Made by a program: the position numbers and the translations under genes. A DNA stretch of 64,000 nucleotides from Actinomadura sp. WMMA1423 (GTDB lineage: Bacteria > Actinomycetota > Actinomycetes > Streptosporangiales > Streptosporangiaceae): contig NZ_CP041244.1 of NCBI RefSeq assembly GCF_006547145.1, forward strand, positions 5,022,001-5,086,000, read 5' to 3'. Each line of letters starts with the position of its first letter. Within the stretch, counting starts at the first letter, position 1. The notes below the pieces were generated by a model, which was given only the letters and a program-made list of their open reading frames with translations, was not told the DNA's origin and ran no database searches. This document shows positions 48,929 through 57,091 of the stretch, piece by piece.

Positions 48929-50188
48929 TCAGCGCTTGACCGGCTCCAGGACCTCGAGGCCCAGGAACTTCTGCAGCGCCTTGGGGACGCGCACCGAACC
49001 GTCGGCCTGCTGGTGGTTCTCCAGGATCGAGACCATCCAGCGGGTCGTGGCCAGAGTCCCGTTCAGCGTCGCCACCGGCTGGTTCTTGCCGTCGGCGTCG
49101 CGGTGCCGCACCGCCAGGCGCCGCGCCTGGAACTCGGTGCAGTTGGACGTCGAGGTGACCTCGCGGTAGGTGTTCTGCGTCGGCACCCATGCCTCGCAGT
49201 CGTACTTGCGGGCCGCGCTGGACCCGAGGTCGCCCGCCGCCACGTCGATCACCCGGTACGGGATCTCGACCTTGGCGAGCATCTCCTTCTCCCACTCCAG
49301 CAGCCGCAGGTGCTCGGCGTGGGAGTCGGCCGGGTCGCAGTAGGAGAACATCTCCACCTTGTCGAACTGGTGGACGCGGATGATGCCGCGCGTGTCCTTG
49401 CCGTAGGAGCCGGCCTCGCGGCGGAAGCAGGACGACCACGCCACGTACCGCCGCGGCAGCTCGTCGAGGATCTCGTTCATGTGGTACGCGGCGAGCGGCA
49501 CCTCCGACGTCCCGACGAGGTACAGCTCGTCCTGCGGGAGCTGGTACACCTCGGCGGCGTGCGCGCCGAGGAACCCGGTGCCCTCCATCGCCTCCGGCTT
49601 CACCAGGACCGGCGGGTACATCGGCACGAACCCGCTCGCGACGGCCTGCTCCATGGCGAGGTTCAGCAGCGCGTACTGGAGCCGCGCGCCCACGCCCGTC
49701 AGGTAGTAGAACCGCGCGCCCGACACCTTCGCGCCGCGCTCCATGTCGATCGCGCCGAGGCTCTCGCCCAGCTCGAGGTGGTCCTTGGGCTCGAAGTCGA
49801 ACTTCGTCGGCTCGCCCACGTGCTCCAGGACGACGTAGTCCTGTTCGCCGCCGGCCGGGGCGCCCTCCTCGATGAGGTTCGGGACGCTCTTGAGCAGCGC
49901 GTCGAGCTCCTCGCCGAGCCGGTCGGCCTCCGCCTCGCGCTCCTTCACCTGCTGCGCCAGCTCCTTGGCGCGGGCCAGCAGCGCCTGACGCTCGTCGCCC
50001 TGCGCCTTGGACACCGACTTGCCGAAACTCTTCTGCTCCGCCCTGAGCTGCTCGAACGAGGTCAGCGCGGAGCGGCGCCTCCCGTCCAGGTCGAACAGCC
50101 TGTCGACGACGGCGTCATCCTCACCGCGGGCGCGCTGCGAGGCGCGCAGCCGCTCGGGATCCTCTCGAAGAGCTCGCAGGTCAATCAC
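48929..50188 (-). CDS. serS: Seryl-tRNA synthetase
   Basis: GTG 50188 (VIDLRALREDPERLRASQ) is 7 nt after TAGCCT on the minus strand, so the mRNA is leaderless. The 419-residue enzyme is full length. The N-terminal coiled coil that grips the tRNA-Ser variable arm spans about 25-100. Class II motifs are motif 1 near GFVPMYPPVLVKPEAMEGTG, motif 2 FRREAGSYGKDTRGIIRVHQ and motif 3 NGTLATTRWMVSILENHQ. TSTSNCTEFQARRL binds serine. It charges all serine tRNAs, including the one at 43411. A strong hairpin follows the gene. Confidence 0.97.
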   Translation of the reverse strand: MIDLRALREDPERLRASQRARGEDDAVVDRLFDLDGRRRSALTSFEQLRAEQKSFGKSVSKAQGDERQALLARAKELAQQVKEREAEADRLGEELDALLKSVPNLIEEGAPAGGEQDYVVLEHVGEPTKFDFEPKDHLELGESLGAIDMERGAKVSGARFYYLTGVGARLQYALLNLAMEQAVASGFVPMYPPVLVKPEAMEGTGFLGAHAAEVYQLPQDELYLVGTSEVPLAAYHMNEILDELPRRYVAWSSCFRREAGSYGKDTRGIIRVHQFDKVEMFSYCDPADSHAEHLRLLEWEKEMLAKVEIPYRVIDVAAGDLGSSAARKYDCEAWVPTQNTYREVTSTSNCTEFQARRLAVRHRDADGKNQPVATLNGTLATTRWMVSILENHQQADGSVRVPKALQKFLGLEVLEPVKR

Positions 50189-50262
50189 AGACCCGAGGCT
50201 ACCGGCCCGGCGCCCCCGTCCGCGCGCGAGTATCGACGGTTCGCGCCCGCCGCCGGGCGCCG

Positions 50263-51069
50263 CTAGCGGACGCCGCTCGCCAGCAGCGCGTGCGCGGGCA
50301 GCGCCACCTTCCCCCCGCCCGCCGCGTACCCTGCGATGATCTCGTCGTAGGCGGCCTTGACGCGGGCGACGGTCGGCGCGTCCTGCCGTCCGACGATCAC
50401 GCCGTTGGTGCCGACCCTGGCCAGCGCGCCCGTCTCCCACCACTCCTCGGGGTCGACGACGTGCTCCCAGGTCACCTCCTCGACCGCCACCTCGGTGAAC
50501 CCGGCCGCCGCGACCAGCCGCTGGAACGCCGCCGGCTCGCCGTACTCGAGGAACGGCGTCTGGGGGATGTCCTCCGGCCACGGCACGCCCGCGGCCTCGA
50601 TCGCCTCCCGGACGATCGCGAGGGCGCCGCTGCCCGGCATGACCCAGCAGGTCATCGCCAGCCGCCCGCCCTCGCGCAGGACGCGCCGCAGCCGTGCCAG
50701 CGCCGCCTCGGGGTCGCCCACGTGGTTGATGACGAAGTTGCCGGCGACGGCGTCGAACGTCCCGTCCTCGAACGGGACCTCGGGCAGGACGGCGACCCGG
50801 ACGTCCAGCCCGGGGACGTTCCGGCGCGCCGTCTCGGCCATGCCCGGCTCGGCGTCCATGGCCGCAACCTCGGCGCCGCGGCGCGCCGCCTCCAGCGAGA
50901 CGAAACCGGGCCCGGTGCCGACGTCGAGCAGCCGCGTCCCGTCCGCCACGCCGGCCGCGTCCAGCAGCGGGTCGATCATGTGCCGCGTGACGTGGGCGAA
51001 CCCCCGCTCGTACGCGGGGGCCCGCCCGGCCCACAGCTCCCGCTCGTAAAGATCGAAGTCCTTCGACAC
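50263..51069 (-). CDS. Class I SAM-dependent methyltransferase
   Basis: The 268-residue protein has the Rossmann motifs LLDVGTGPGFVSLEAARRGA (motif I), VAAMDAEPGMAETARR, FEDGTFDAVAGNFVINHVGD (motif II/III) and LREGGRLAMTCWVMPG. It resembles the UbiE/Methyltransf_11 group. The last 80 residues (WEHVVDPEEWWETGAL) form a family-specific cap. Substrate unknown. It sits between serS and the secreted repeat-domain genes, all on the minus strand. Confidence 0.9.
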   Translation of the reverse strand: MSKDFDLYERELWAGRAPAYERGFAHVTRHMIDPLLDAAGVADGTRLLDVGTGPGFVSLEAARRGAEVAAMDAEPGMAETARRNVPGLDVRVAVLPEVPFEDGTFDAVAGNFVINHVGDPEAALARLRRVLREGGRLAMTCWVMPGSGALAIVREAIEAAGVPWPEDIPQTPFLEYGEPAAFQRLVAAAGFTEVAVEEVTWEHVVDPEEWWETGALARVGTNGVIVGRQDAPTVARVKAAYDEIIAGYAAGGGKVALPAHALLASGVR

Positions 51070-51083
51070 GCCCGCAGCCTACG

Positions 51084-52142
51084 TCAGCGGACGTCCACGG
51101 CGTCGCCCGCCGAGGACGAGCCGATGTAGCCGGAGGTCTCCTTGTAGACCGCCTTCCAGGTGCCGTCCACGGACGCCTTGAAGGTCTTCGTGAACCAGCC
51201 CTTGGAGTCGGTCTTCGTGGCCGCCACCTGCCTGTAGGTCGTCGTGCCGGCGGCCTTGAAGTACACGTACACGGGCGCGTTCGGACCCGGACCCGGCTTG
51301 TCGCGGAACCGGTAGAGCCGCCCCTTGACCGTGATGGCCTTGCCCTTCTTCACGGGCTCGGGCGAGGCGTTGAAGTCGGACCAGTCCGTCCGGTACTTCA
51401 CGTCGACGTGGTCGACCTCGCTGACGACCGGCTGGGTCAGCACGCTGCCGGGGTAGCGGACGCGCCAGTCCGCGTCCTTCGTCACGGGCTTTCCTCCGTC
51501 GAAGGAGAAGTGGCTCGGCCGTCCCAGGGTCTGGCTCGCCCAGACCTTCCACGTCCTGCCGTCGAGGGAGTACTCCAGGTACAGGGGCAGGTTGGTGACC
51601 TTGGTGGAGTCGGGCAGGACGTACAACCGCCCGTGCACGATGATCGGATCGCGGTAGGCGAGCGGCTCCGGCGCGGCGTCGAACCCGGCGATCTGGGAAC
51701 CGTTCCGGATGTTCATCGTCCCCAGGCTCACCTGGCTGCCGGCGAGGACGTCGTTCTCCAGGACACGTGCCGTCACCGTGCCCGACTTGCCGAGCTCCTG
51801 CCCGGCGGTGAAGGAGGCGCGAAAGGTGCCGTCGTCGGAGGTCTGGACCCGCGTGTCGCCTCCGGGGGCCTTGATCTCGTCCGGAACGTCGACCTGGACC
51901 TCGGCGCCGGCCACTGGCAAGGCGGAGCTCCGCCAGACGACCCTGCCGCGGACGGTCATCAGCTGTGACGGCTGCACGACCAGCCCCGGCGCCAGCTGCG
52001 CTGTGATGGTCGTGGCCTGCTTGTCGACCTCGACGGCGAGGGCCGGACCGACATCGGTCGCGTCTGCGTGGGCGGTGCCAGGGACGACGAAGAGCGGGGC
52101 CGAGAGGGCGGCGGATGCGAGTAAGGCGGATGAGCGACGCAA
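51084..52142 (-). CDS. Secreted beta-domain protein, paralogue 1
   Basis: I use TTG 52142, which has GGAGAGG at 7-nt spacing exactly like the GTG start of the paralogue downstream in coordinates. The 352-residue product has a Sec signal (SSALLASAALSAPLFVVPGT, cleavage after AHA) and a 100-residue beta domain. Two repeats of about 100 residues follow, each starting (D/N)FxA(S/A)PEP and ending VDVK/VDVR (FDAAPEPLAYRDPIIVHGRL; FNASPEPVKKGKAITVKGRL). These look like cell-surface Ig-like modules. No enzyme motif. The paralogue at 52214 shares the leader and domain order, so this is a tandem duplication. Confidence 0.8.
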   Translation of the reverse strand: MRRSSALLASAALSAPLFVVPGTAHADATDVGPALAVEVDKQATTITAQLAPGLVVQPSQLMTVRGRVVWRSSALPVAGAEVQVDVPDEIKAPGGDTRVQTSDDGTFRASFTAGQELGKSGTVTARVLENDVLAGSQVSLGTMNIRNGSQIAGFDAAPEPLAYRDPIIVHGRLYVLPDSTKVTNLPLYLEYSLDGRTWKVWASQTLGRPSHFSFDGGKPVTKDADWRVRYPGSVLTQPVVSEVDHVDVKYRTDWSDFNASPEPVKKGKAITVKGRLYRFRDKPGPGPNAPVYVYFKAAGTTTYRQVAATKTDSKGWFTKTFKASVDGTWKAVYKETSGYIGSSSAGDAVDVR

Positions 52143-52213
52143 AGGAAGACCTCTCCACTGAACACTGGTGTGGATCTTACGTCCAAGATCCACGACCGGT
52201 CGGCCGCTGGCCG

Positions 52214-53320
52214 TTAGCGGACGTCCACGTAGTCGGCAGGCTGGTTGGAGCGCAGGTACGCGGAGCTGCCCTTGTAGACCGCCGTCCAGTAACCGTCCTT
52301 GGACGCCTTGAACCTCTTGCCGAACCAGCCGTTGCTCGCCGTCTTCACCACCGCGACGCCGGTCCAGTTCGAGGACCCCTTGGCCTTGAAGTAGATGGAG
52401 ACCGGCGCACCCGGTCCCGGCCGCCCCGCGGGCATGTAGCGGTACAGCAGGCCCTTGACGGTGATCGCCGCCCCCTTCTTCACGGGCTCCGGTGAGGCGT
52501 TGAACTGGTGGATGTGAGTCCGGTACCGGACGTCGACGTAGTCGGCTCCGCTGACGGAGGGCACCACGAGGTAGCCGTCGTCGTCAGGGACCCTCGTCCG
52601 CCAGTAACCGTCGCGCTCGGCCTTCACATCGATGGCGAACCGGCCGTCACCGCCCGGCGACTGCGCGGCCCTGTCCTTCCAGGTCTTTCCGTCGGTCGAG
52701 AACTGGAGGCGCACGGTGGCGCCGCCCGAGGGCTTCTTCGTGCCGTCGGCCATCGTGAACATCACGGTGCCGGAGGCCCGGATGGTGCCGCCCAGGCCGG
52801 CCGGCTCCGGCGCCGCGTTGAAGCCGCTGATCGAGGTCCGGTGCGTGACCTGCCGGACGTTGGTGCCGGCGTAGGACATCTCGTAGCCGTAGTAGTCGTC
52901 CGGCAGGTTGACCGGGTCGTCCGCGAAGTCGATCGCCCAGGCGCCGTTCTCGACGATCGGCACCTGGACGCTGTAGTAGCCGTCCGCGTCGGTGACCGGA
53001 GCGGCGATCGTGTTCCAGTCCGGGCTCGTCGACCTGTTGAACTGGAGATCGAGCTGCTTGCGGGCGAGTGGCGCCCAGGTCCCGTCACGGTCCTGCTGCT
53101 CGAGCCGGCCGGTGACGGGGACCCGGTCGCCGACGACCAGGCGGTCCGGGACGTTCATCGACAGCCGGGTCTTGATCCGCTCCGCCGCGAGCGGGCGCGA
53201 GCCGACCGGTGACCGGCCGCGAGCACCGGGTGCCCGCAGGAGCGTCGCCGCGTCCGCGGGGACCACGGCGAGGGAGGACGTCACGGTCAGGACCGTGACG
53301 ATGGCGAGCATTCGGCGCAC
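52214..53320 (-). CDS. Secreted beta-domain protein, paralogue 2
   Basis: GTG 53320 follows GGAGAGG at 7 nt. The 368-residue product has a signal peptide (MLAIVTVLTVTSSLAVVPADA) and the same order as its neighbour. It has a first beta domain (LSMNVPDRLVVGDRVPVTGR), then two repeats (FNAAPEPAGLGGTIRASGTV; FNASPEPVKKGAAITVKGLL) ending SAYLRSNQPADYVDVR. The last 100 residues are the most similar part of the pair. It is probably an exported surface protein. The promoter and 5' leader are duplicated along with the gene. Function unknown. Confidence 0.82.
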   Translation of the reverse strand: MRRMLAIVTVLTVTSSLAVVPADAATLLRAPGARGRSPVGSRPLAAERIKTRLSMNVPDRLVVGDRVPVTGRLEQQDRDGTWAPLARKQLDLQFNRSTSPDWNTIAAPVTDADGYYSVQVPIVENGAWAIDFADDPVNLPDDYYGYEMSYAGTNVRQVTHRTSISGFNAAPEPAGLGGTIRASGTVMFTMADGTKKPSGGATVRLQFSTDGKTWKDRAAQSPGGDGRFAIDVKAERDGYWRTRVPDDDGYLVVPSVSGADYVDVRYRTHIHQFNASPEPVKKGAAITVKGLLYRYMPAGRPGPGAPVSIYFKAKGSSNWTGVAVVKTASNGWFGKRFKASKDGYWTAVYKGSSAYLRSNQPADYVDVR

Positions 53321-53461
53321 GGGACGACCTCTCCACTTTTCACTGGTGTGAAAAGGACGTCCAAGATCGAAAACTGGTTGCCAGCCGTCCGGGCCGAAAT
53401 GATCTCGGTTGCGTCACGCCCGGAGAGGGACCGCTCGCGCGGGTTCCGGCGGGCCCGGCGG

Positions 53462-54103
53462 TCAGGTGGTCGCGTCGGCCCAGGCCTGGTCCAGGACCTG
53501 GGCGAAGGTCTCGGTGGGCTGGGCGCCCGAGACGCCGTAGCGGCGGTCGATGACGAAGAAGGGCACGCCCTTCGCGCCGATGTCCCGCGCCGCGCGCTGC
53601 TCGGCGTCCACCTCCGGGGCGAACTTCCCGGACTCGAGCACGTCGCGCGCCTCAGCGGCGTCCAGGCCCGCCTCGGCCACGACGTCCACGAGCGTGGCCC
53701 GGTCGAACACCGGGCGCTCGTCGGTGAAGTAGGCCTTGAACAGGGCCTCCACGACCGGGCCCTGCACGCCGCGCTGTCCCGCGAGGTAGACGAGCCGGTG
53801 CGCGTCGGCGGTGTTGCCCGCCTGGCGGCCTTCGAGGTGGTACTCCAGGCCGGCCGCGGCGGCGCGCTCCTCCATCTCCCGGTTCTTCTCGACGGCCTCG
53901 GCGCGCGTCATGCCGTACTTGCCGGCCAGCATGTCGGCCACGTCGACCGTCTCGCCCTGGGGGAAGGAGGGGTCGAGCTGGAAGGCGCGGTAGACGACCT
54001 CGACCTCGTCCCGGTGCGCGAACCCTTCGAGAGCACGCTCGAAATGCCGCTTGCCGAGGTAGCACCAAGGGCACACGACGTCGGCCCAGATCTCAACACG
54101 CAC
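53462..54103 (-). CDS. DsbA-family (FrnE-like) thiol oxidoreductase
   Basis: GTG 54103 (VRVEIWADVVCPWCYLGKRH) follows GAGAGG at 7 nt. The 213-residue cytoplasmic protein has the thioredoxin-type CPWC active site at residues 11-14, a helical insert (DMLAGKYGMTRAEAVEKNRE) and the cis-Pro region GAKGVPFFVIDRRYGVSGAQ. This is the FrnE/polyketide-isomerase-like branch of DsbA, implicated in stress tolerance and isomerisation. No signal peptide. It is on the same strand as pheA, 70 nt downstream of it. Confidence 0.93.
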   Translation of the reverse strand: MRVEIWADVVCPWCYLGKRHFERALEGFAHRDEVEVVYRAFQLDPSFPQGETVDVADMLAGKYGMTRAEAVEKNREMEERAAAAGLEYHLEGRQAGNTADAHRLVYLAGQRGVQGPVVEALFKAYFTDERPVFDRATLVDVVAEAGLDAAEARDVLESGKFAPEVDAEQRAARDIGAKGVPFFVIDRRYGVSGAQPTETFAQVLDQAWADATT

Positions 54104-54173
54104 AGGGACACCTCTCTTGGGGACGCTCAACCGTGCCAACACGTCCCCGGCGCGTTTGATTTCCCGCGCGGGC

Positions 54174-55112
54174 TCAGGCGCGGCCGGTGCGGATGCCGGT
54201 GAGCCAGGCGGCCGCCTCGGAGAAGTCGGCGTCGTGGGTGCCGCGCCGGAGCTCGGGGCGGACCTCGTCGGCGCGGGCGTAGGAGCCGACGAAGCGGATG
54301 TCGGCGCAGACGCGGCGCAGCCCCATCATCGCCTCGCCGACGCGGGCGTCGGCCACGTGGCCCTCGAAGTCCATCCAGAACAGGTAGGAGCCGAGGCCGG
54401 CGCCGGTGGGCCTGGACTGGATCAGCGTGAGGTTGATGCCGCGGATGGAGAACTCGTTGAGGATCTCCAGCAGGGCGCCCGGGTGGTCTTCGGCGATGAA
54501 AGCGACGACGGTCGTCTTGTCCATGCCGGTGGGCGCCGGCGGGGGGCACGGGCGGTGCAGGACGACGAAGCGGGTGACCGCGTCGGCGACGTCGTGGATG
54601 TCCTCGGCGAGGACGGACAGGCCGAAGCGGGCGGCCGCGAACGAGCCGGCGAGGGCCGCGTCGTAGTGGCCGTCGGCGACGTGCTGGGCCGCCTCCGCGT
54701 TGGAGGTGGCCGCGCGCCATTCGGCGTCCGGGACGTTCTCCAGGAGCCAGCGGCGGCACTGCGGCTGCGCGATCGGGTGGGACGCGACGGTCTTGATGTC
54801 GTCCAGCGCGGTGCCGGGGCGGACGAGGAGGGCGAACGAGACCGGAAGGTGGATCTCGCCGACGATCTGGAGGGGCTCGCCGGTCGCGAGCTCGTCCAGC
54901 GTGGTCGGGACCGAGCCCTCGACGGAGTTCTCCAGGGCGACGACGGCGGTGTCGACCTCCCCGCCGCGGAGGGCCTCGAGGGCGGCCGGGACCGTCGCGT
55001 ACGGGATGTGCTCGCCCTCGGCCGCGCCGGGGAGGGTGAGCAGCGCCGCCTCGGTGAAGGTGCCCCGCGGACCCAGGTAGGCGTAGCGCGCTGGCCTGTC
55101 GTCTGCGGTCAC
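54174..55112 (-). CDS. pheA: Prephenate dehydratase
   Basis: GTG 55112 starts a 312-residue enzyme. The catalytic domain (YAYLGPRGTFTEAALL; ALENSVEGSVPTTLDEL; the conserved TRF in AVTRFVVL) converts prephenate to phenylpyruvate. The C-terminal ACT domain (GALLEILNEFSIRGINLTLI, then ESRP-like QSRP) gives feedback control by phenylalanine. No chorismate mutase domain is fused, as usual in actinobacteria. It lies near serS, as in Streptomyces, but with a methyltransferase and the secreted paralogues between. Confidence 0.96.
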   Translation of the reverse strand: MTADDRPARYAYLGPRGTFTEAALLTLPGAAEGEHIPYATVPAALEALRGGEVDTAVVALENSVEGSVPTTLDELATGEPLQIVGEIHLPVSFALLVRPGTALDDIKTVASHPIAQPQCRRWLLENVPDAEWRAATSNAEAAQHVADGHYDAALAGSFAAARFGLSVLAEDIHDVADAVTRFVVLHRPCPPPAPTGMDKTTVVAFIAEDHPGALLEILNEFSIRGINLTLIQSRPTGAGLGSYLFWMDFEGHVADARVGEAMMGLRRVCADIRFVGSYARADEVRPELRRGTHDADFSEAAAWLTGIRTGRA

Positions 55113-55247
55113 GGAGTCCCCCGGTGCGAGTTTCGGCTGTTCGGAAGCCGCCTTGAGGCAAGGCGAGAATGCCGAGTCTACCGTTCGGCGGGCCCCCGCC
55201 TCAGGCGCCTTCCGGGCGCCGGTTCGGGCGCCGGCCGGTGCGCGGGC

Positions 55248-55706
55248 TCAGGCGCGGGCCGTGGGGGTGCGGGCGCCGTTGCCGAAGTCGGGCAGCGGGT
55301 CGTCCATCGAGACGACCGGGCCCTTGCCGAGCCGCGCGGCCCGCAGGGCCTGGTTCTCCTCCGGGGAGAGCGTCTCGACGGCGTGCCCGCCCTGGACGGC
55401 CTTGGCGTAGGTCCGCGTCTCGGTCCGCCCGTTGATGGAGCTGACCACCACGCCGTCGCCGACCGCGTTGATCAGCGCGAGGGAGAAGGACCGGTGCCCG
55501 GACATCTCCTTGAGGGCGTCGTAGTGGACGATGGCGAGGTCGCGCAGGGCGCGCTCGTCGACCTCGCCGCTCGCGACCCTGAGCTGGCGCCTCAGCATTT
55601 CCCCGCACTCGTCGACGACCTGGTTGACCCGGTTGTGCGCGACCACCGCGATGGAGAGCCCCGCAACCCCGGCGACCAGGCCGGCGACGGCCACCGCGAC
55701 GAGCAT
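55248..55706 (-). CDS. DUF4446 protein
   Basis: ATG 55706 overlaps the stop of the mannosyltransferase gene (TGATG), so it is translationally coupled; GTG 55709 is an alternative. The 152-residue protein has one N-terminal membrane helix (MLVAVAVAGLVAGVAGLSIA) and the DUF4446 core: RDLAIVHYDALKEMSGHRSF, SLALINAVGDGVVVSSINGR, TETRTYAKAV. The conserved Arg and Asp suggest a regulated membrane-tethered domain, but no activity is known. It is common next to pheA/serS in actinobacteria. Confidence 0.9.
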   Translation of the reverse strand: MLVAVAVAGLVAGVAGLSIAVVAHNRVNQVVDECGEMLRRQLRVASGEVDERALRDLAIVHYDALKEMSGHRSFSLALINAVGDGVVVSSINGRTETRTYAKAVQGGHAVETLSPEENQALRAARLGKGPVVSMDDPLPDFGNGARTPTARA

Positions 55707-57025
55707 CACGGAGTGAGCGTACCCAGCCCGACCTGCGGTTGCGAAGCATCTCGGGGGTGCTTGTCCGGATCGAGTCTTTTGACCAGCCACGTTCCCAGAA
55801 CCATGATCGACACGAGCGCGGCGATGCCGAAGGAGTCGCGCAGGACCTGCCCCGCGAAAACCGTTGCGGCGGAATGATCCGGACCGATCAGCCCGCGCGC
55901 CCACCACGGGACCGGGAACAGGAACAGCAGCCAGAGCCCGAAGGCGACGAGACATCTTCGCGTGTCACGCCCATCCCCCACCAGAGCCCCGATTACCGCG
56001 ATCATCCACACGAGGTGGTGGATCCATCCCACGGGGGACAGGACGACGGACAGCAGCCCCACGATCGCGACCCCGGCGAGCAGCAGGCTGTAGGCGTCGG
56101 CGCCGGACGCGGCGCCGGACGCGAGCGTGGCCCGGCGCGCCCAGGAGAAGCCGAACCAGGCGACGACCAGCGCCAGCGCCAGCCACACCAGCGTCCGGGC
56201 GGGCCCCTCGTCCAGGACGCGGGCCACGATCCCGTGGATCGCCTGGTTGGTGGTGCCGTCGACCGCGCCCGTCCGGTCGCCGCCCTCCAGCAGCGCGCCG
56301 AACCAGTAGGCGGACGAGTCGGACGGCAGCAGCACGAACCCGCCGAGGGTGGCGACGACGGCGGTCAGCACGGCGTTGCCCAGCGCGTCCCGCCGCCCGG
56401 TGATCAGGAAGTAGACCAGGAAGACGCCCGGCACCAGCTTGATCGCCAGGGCGAGGCCGACGAGCATGCCGCGCGGCCAGCGGGCCGTGCGGGCGCAGCA
56501 GTCGGCCAGGCACATCGCCAGCAGGAACAGCCCGACCTGCCCGAACCGGACCTGGTCGCGGACGGGGTCGAGCCAGGCCGTCGCCGCGACCAGGACGCCC
56601 GCGGTGAGCGGCGCCCAGCGTCCCGTCCGGCGGATGAGGTCGCGGAAGGCGTAGCAGACGACGATCGCCAGCGAGAGGTAGATCAGGACCGTCCACGCCC
56701 ACTGCGCGGCGCGCCAGGGCAGCAGGGTGAACGGGACGGCCAGGACGGCGGCGATCGGCGGGTAGGTGAACGGGAGCAGCTGCGGCGGCTGGGTGAGGAA
56801 GTCGTAGAGCGGCGCGCCGCGCAGGACGGCCAGCCCGCCCTCCCGGTAGACCTCCAGGTCGACGAGGCGCTGGTCGGGCTGGTTGCCGAGCCACCGGTGG
56901 ACGATCGGCGCCGCGGCGGCGACGGCGACGGCGATCCCGGCGAGCAGGACCAGCAGGTCGCGGGTGCCCCGCACGGCGGGGGCACCGGCCGCCTCGCCGG
57001 GGGAGTCGCGGGCATCCCGCGCCAT
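55706..57025 (-). CDS. GT87-family (DUF2029) membrane mannosyltransferase
   Basis: The 439-residue protein has nine to eleven hydrophobic helices. A catalytic-type Asp lies in the first outer loop (QRLVDLEVYREGGLAVLRGA). Further patterns are LPFTYPPIAAVLAVPFTLLP and the DQVRFGQVGLFLLAMCLADC segment typical of DUF2029/GT87. In mycobacteria PimE and MptC are relatives that use polyprenyl-phosphomannose outside the membrane. I infer alpha-mannosyl transfer to a lipoglycan or similar. Its stop overlaps the DUF4446 start. It is divergent from the large membrane protein at 57092. Confidence 0.87.
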   Translation of the reverse strand: MARDARDSPGEAAGAPAVRGTRDLLVLLAGIAVAVAAAAPIVHRWLGNQPDQRLVDLEVYREGGLAVLRGAPLYDFLTQPPQLLPFTYPPIAAVLAVPFTLLPWRAAQWAWTVLIYLSLAIVVCYAFRDLIRRTGRWAPLTAGVLVAATAWLDPVRDQVRFGQVGLFLLAMCLADCCARTARWPRGMLVGLALAIKLVPGVFLVYFLITGRRDALGNAVLTAVVATLGGFVLLPSDSSAYWFGALLEGGDRTGAVDGTTNQAIHGIVARVLDEGPARTLVWLALALVVAWFGFSWARRATLASGAASGADAYSLLLAGVAIVGLLSVVLSPVGWIHHLVWMIAVIGALVGDGRDTRRCLVAFGLWLLFLFPVPWWARGLIGPDHSAATVFAGQVLRDSFGIAALVSIMVLGTWLVKRLDPDKHPRDASQPQVGLGTLTP

Positions 57026-57091
57026 CAGACCGTCCACAGCCCGCAGGATATGGCCCGTGCCCAGTGGTAGGGCTCTTGTAACCTGAACGCC

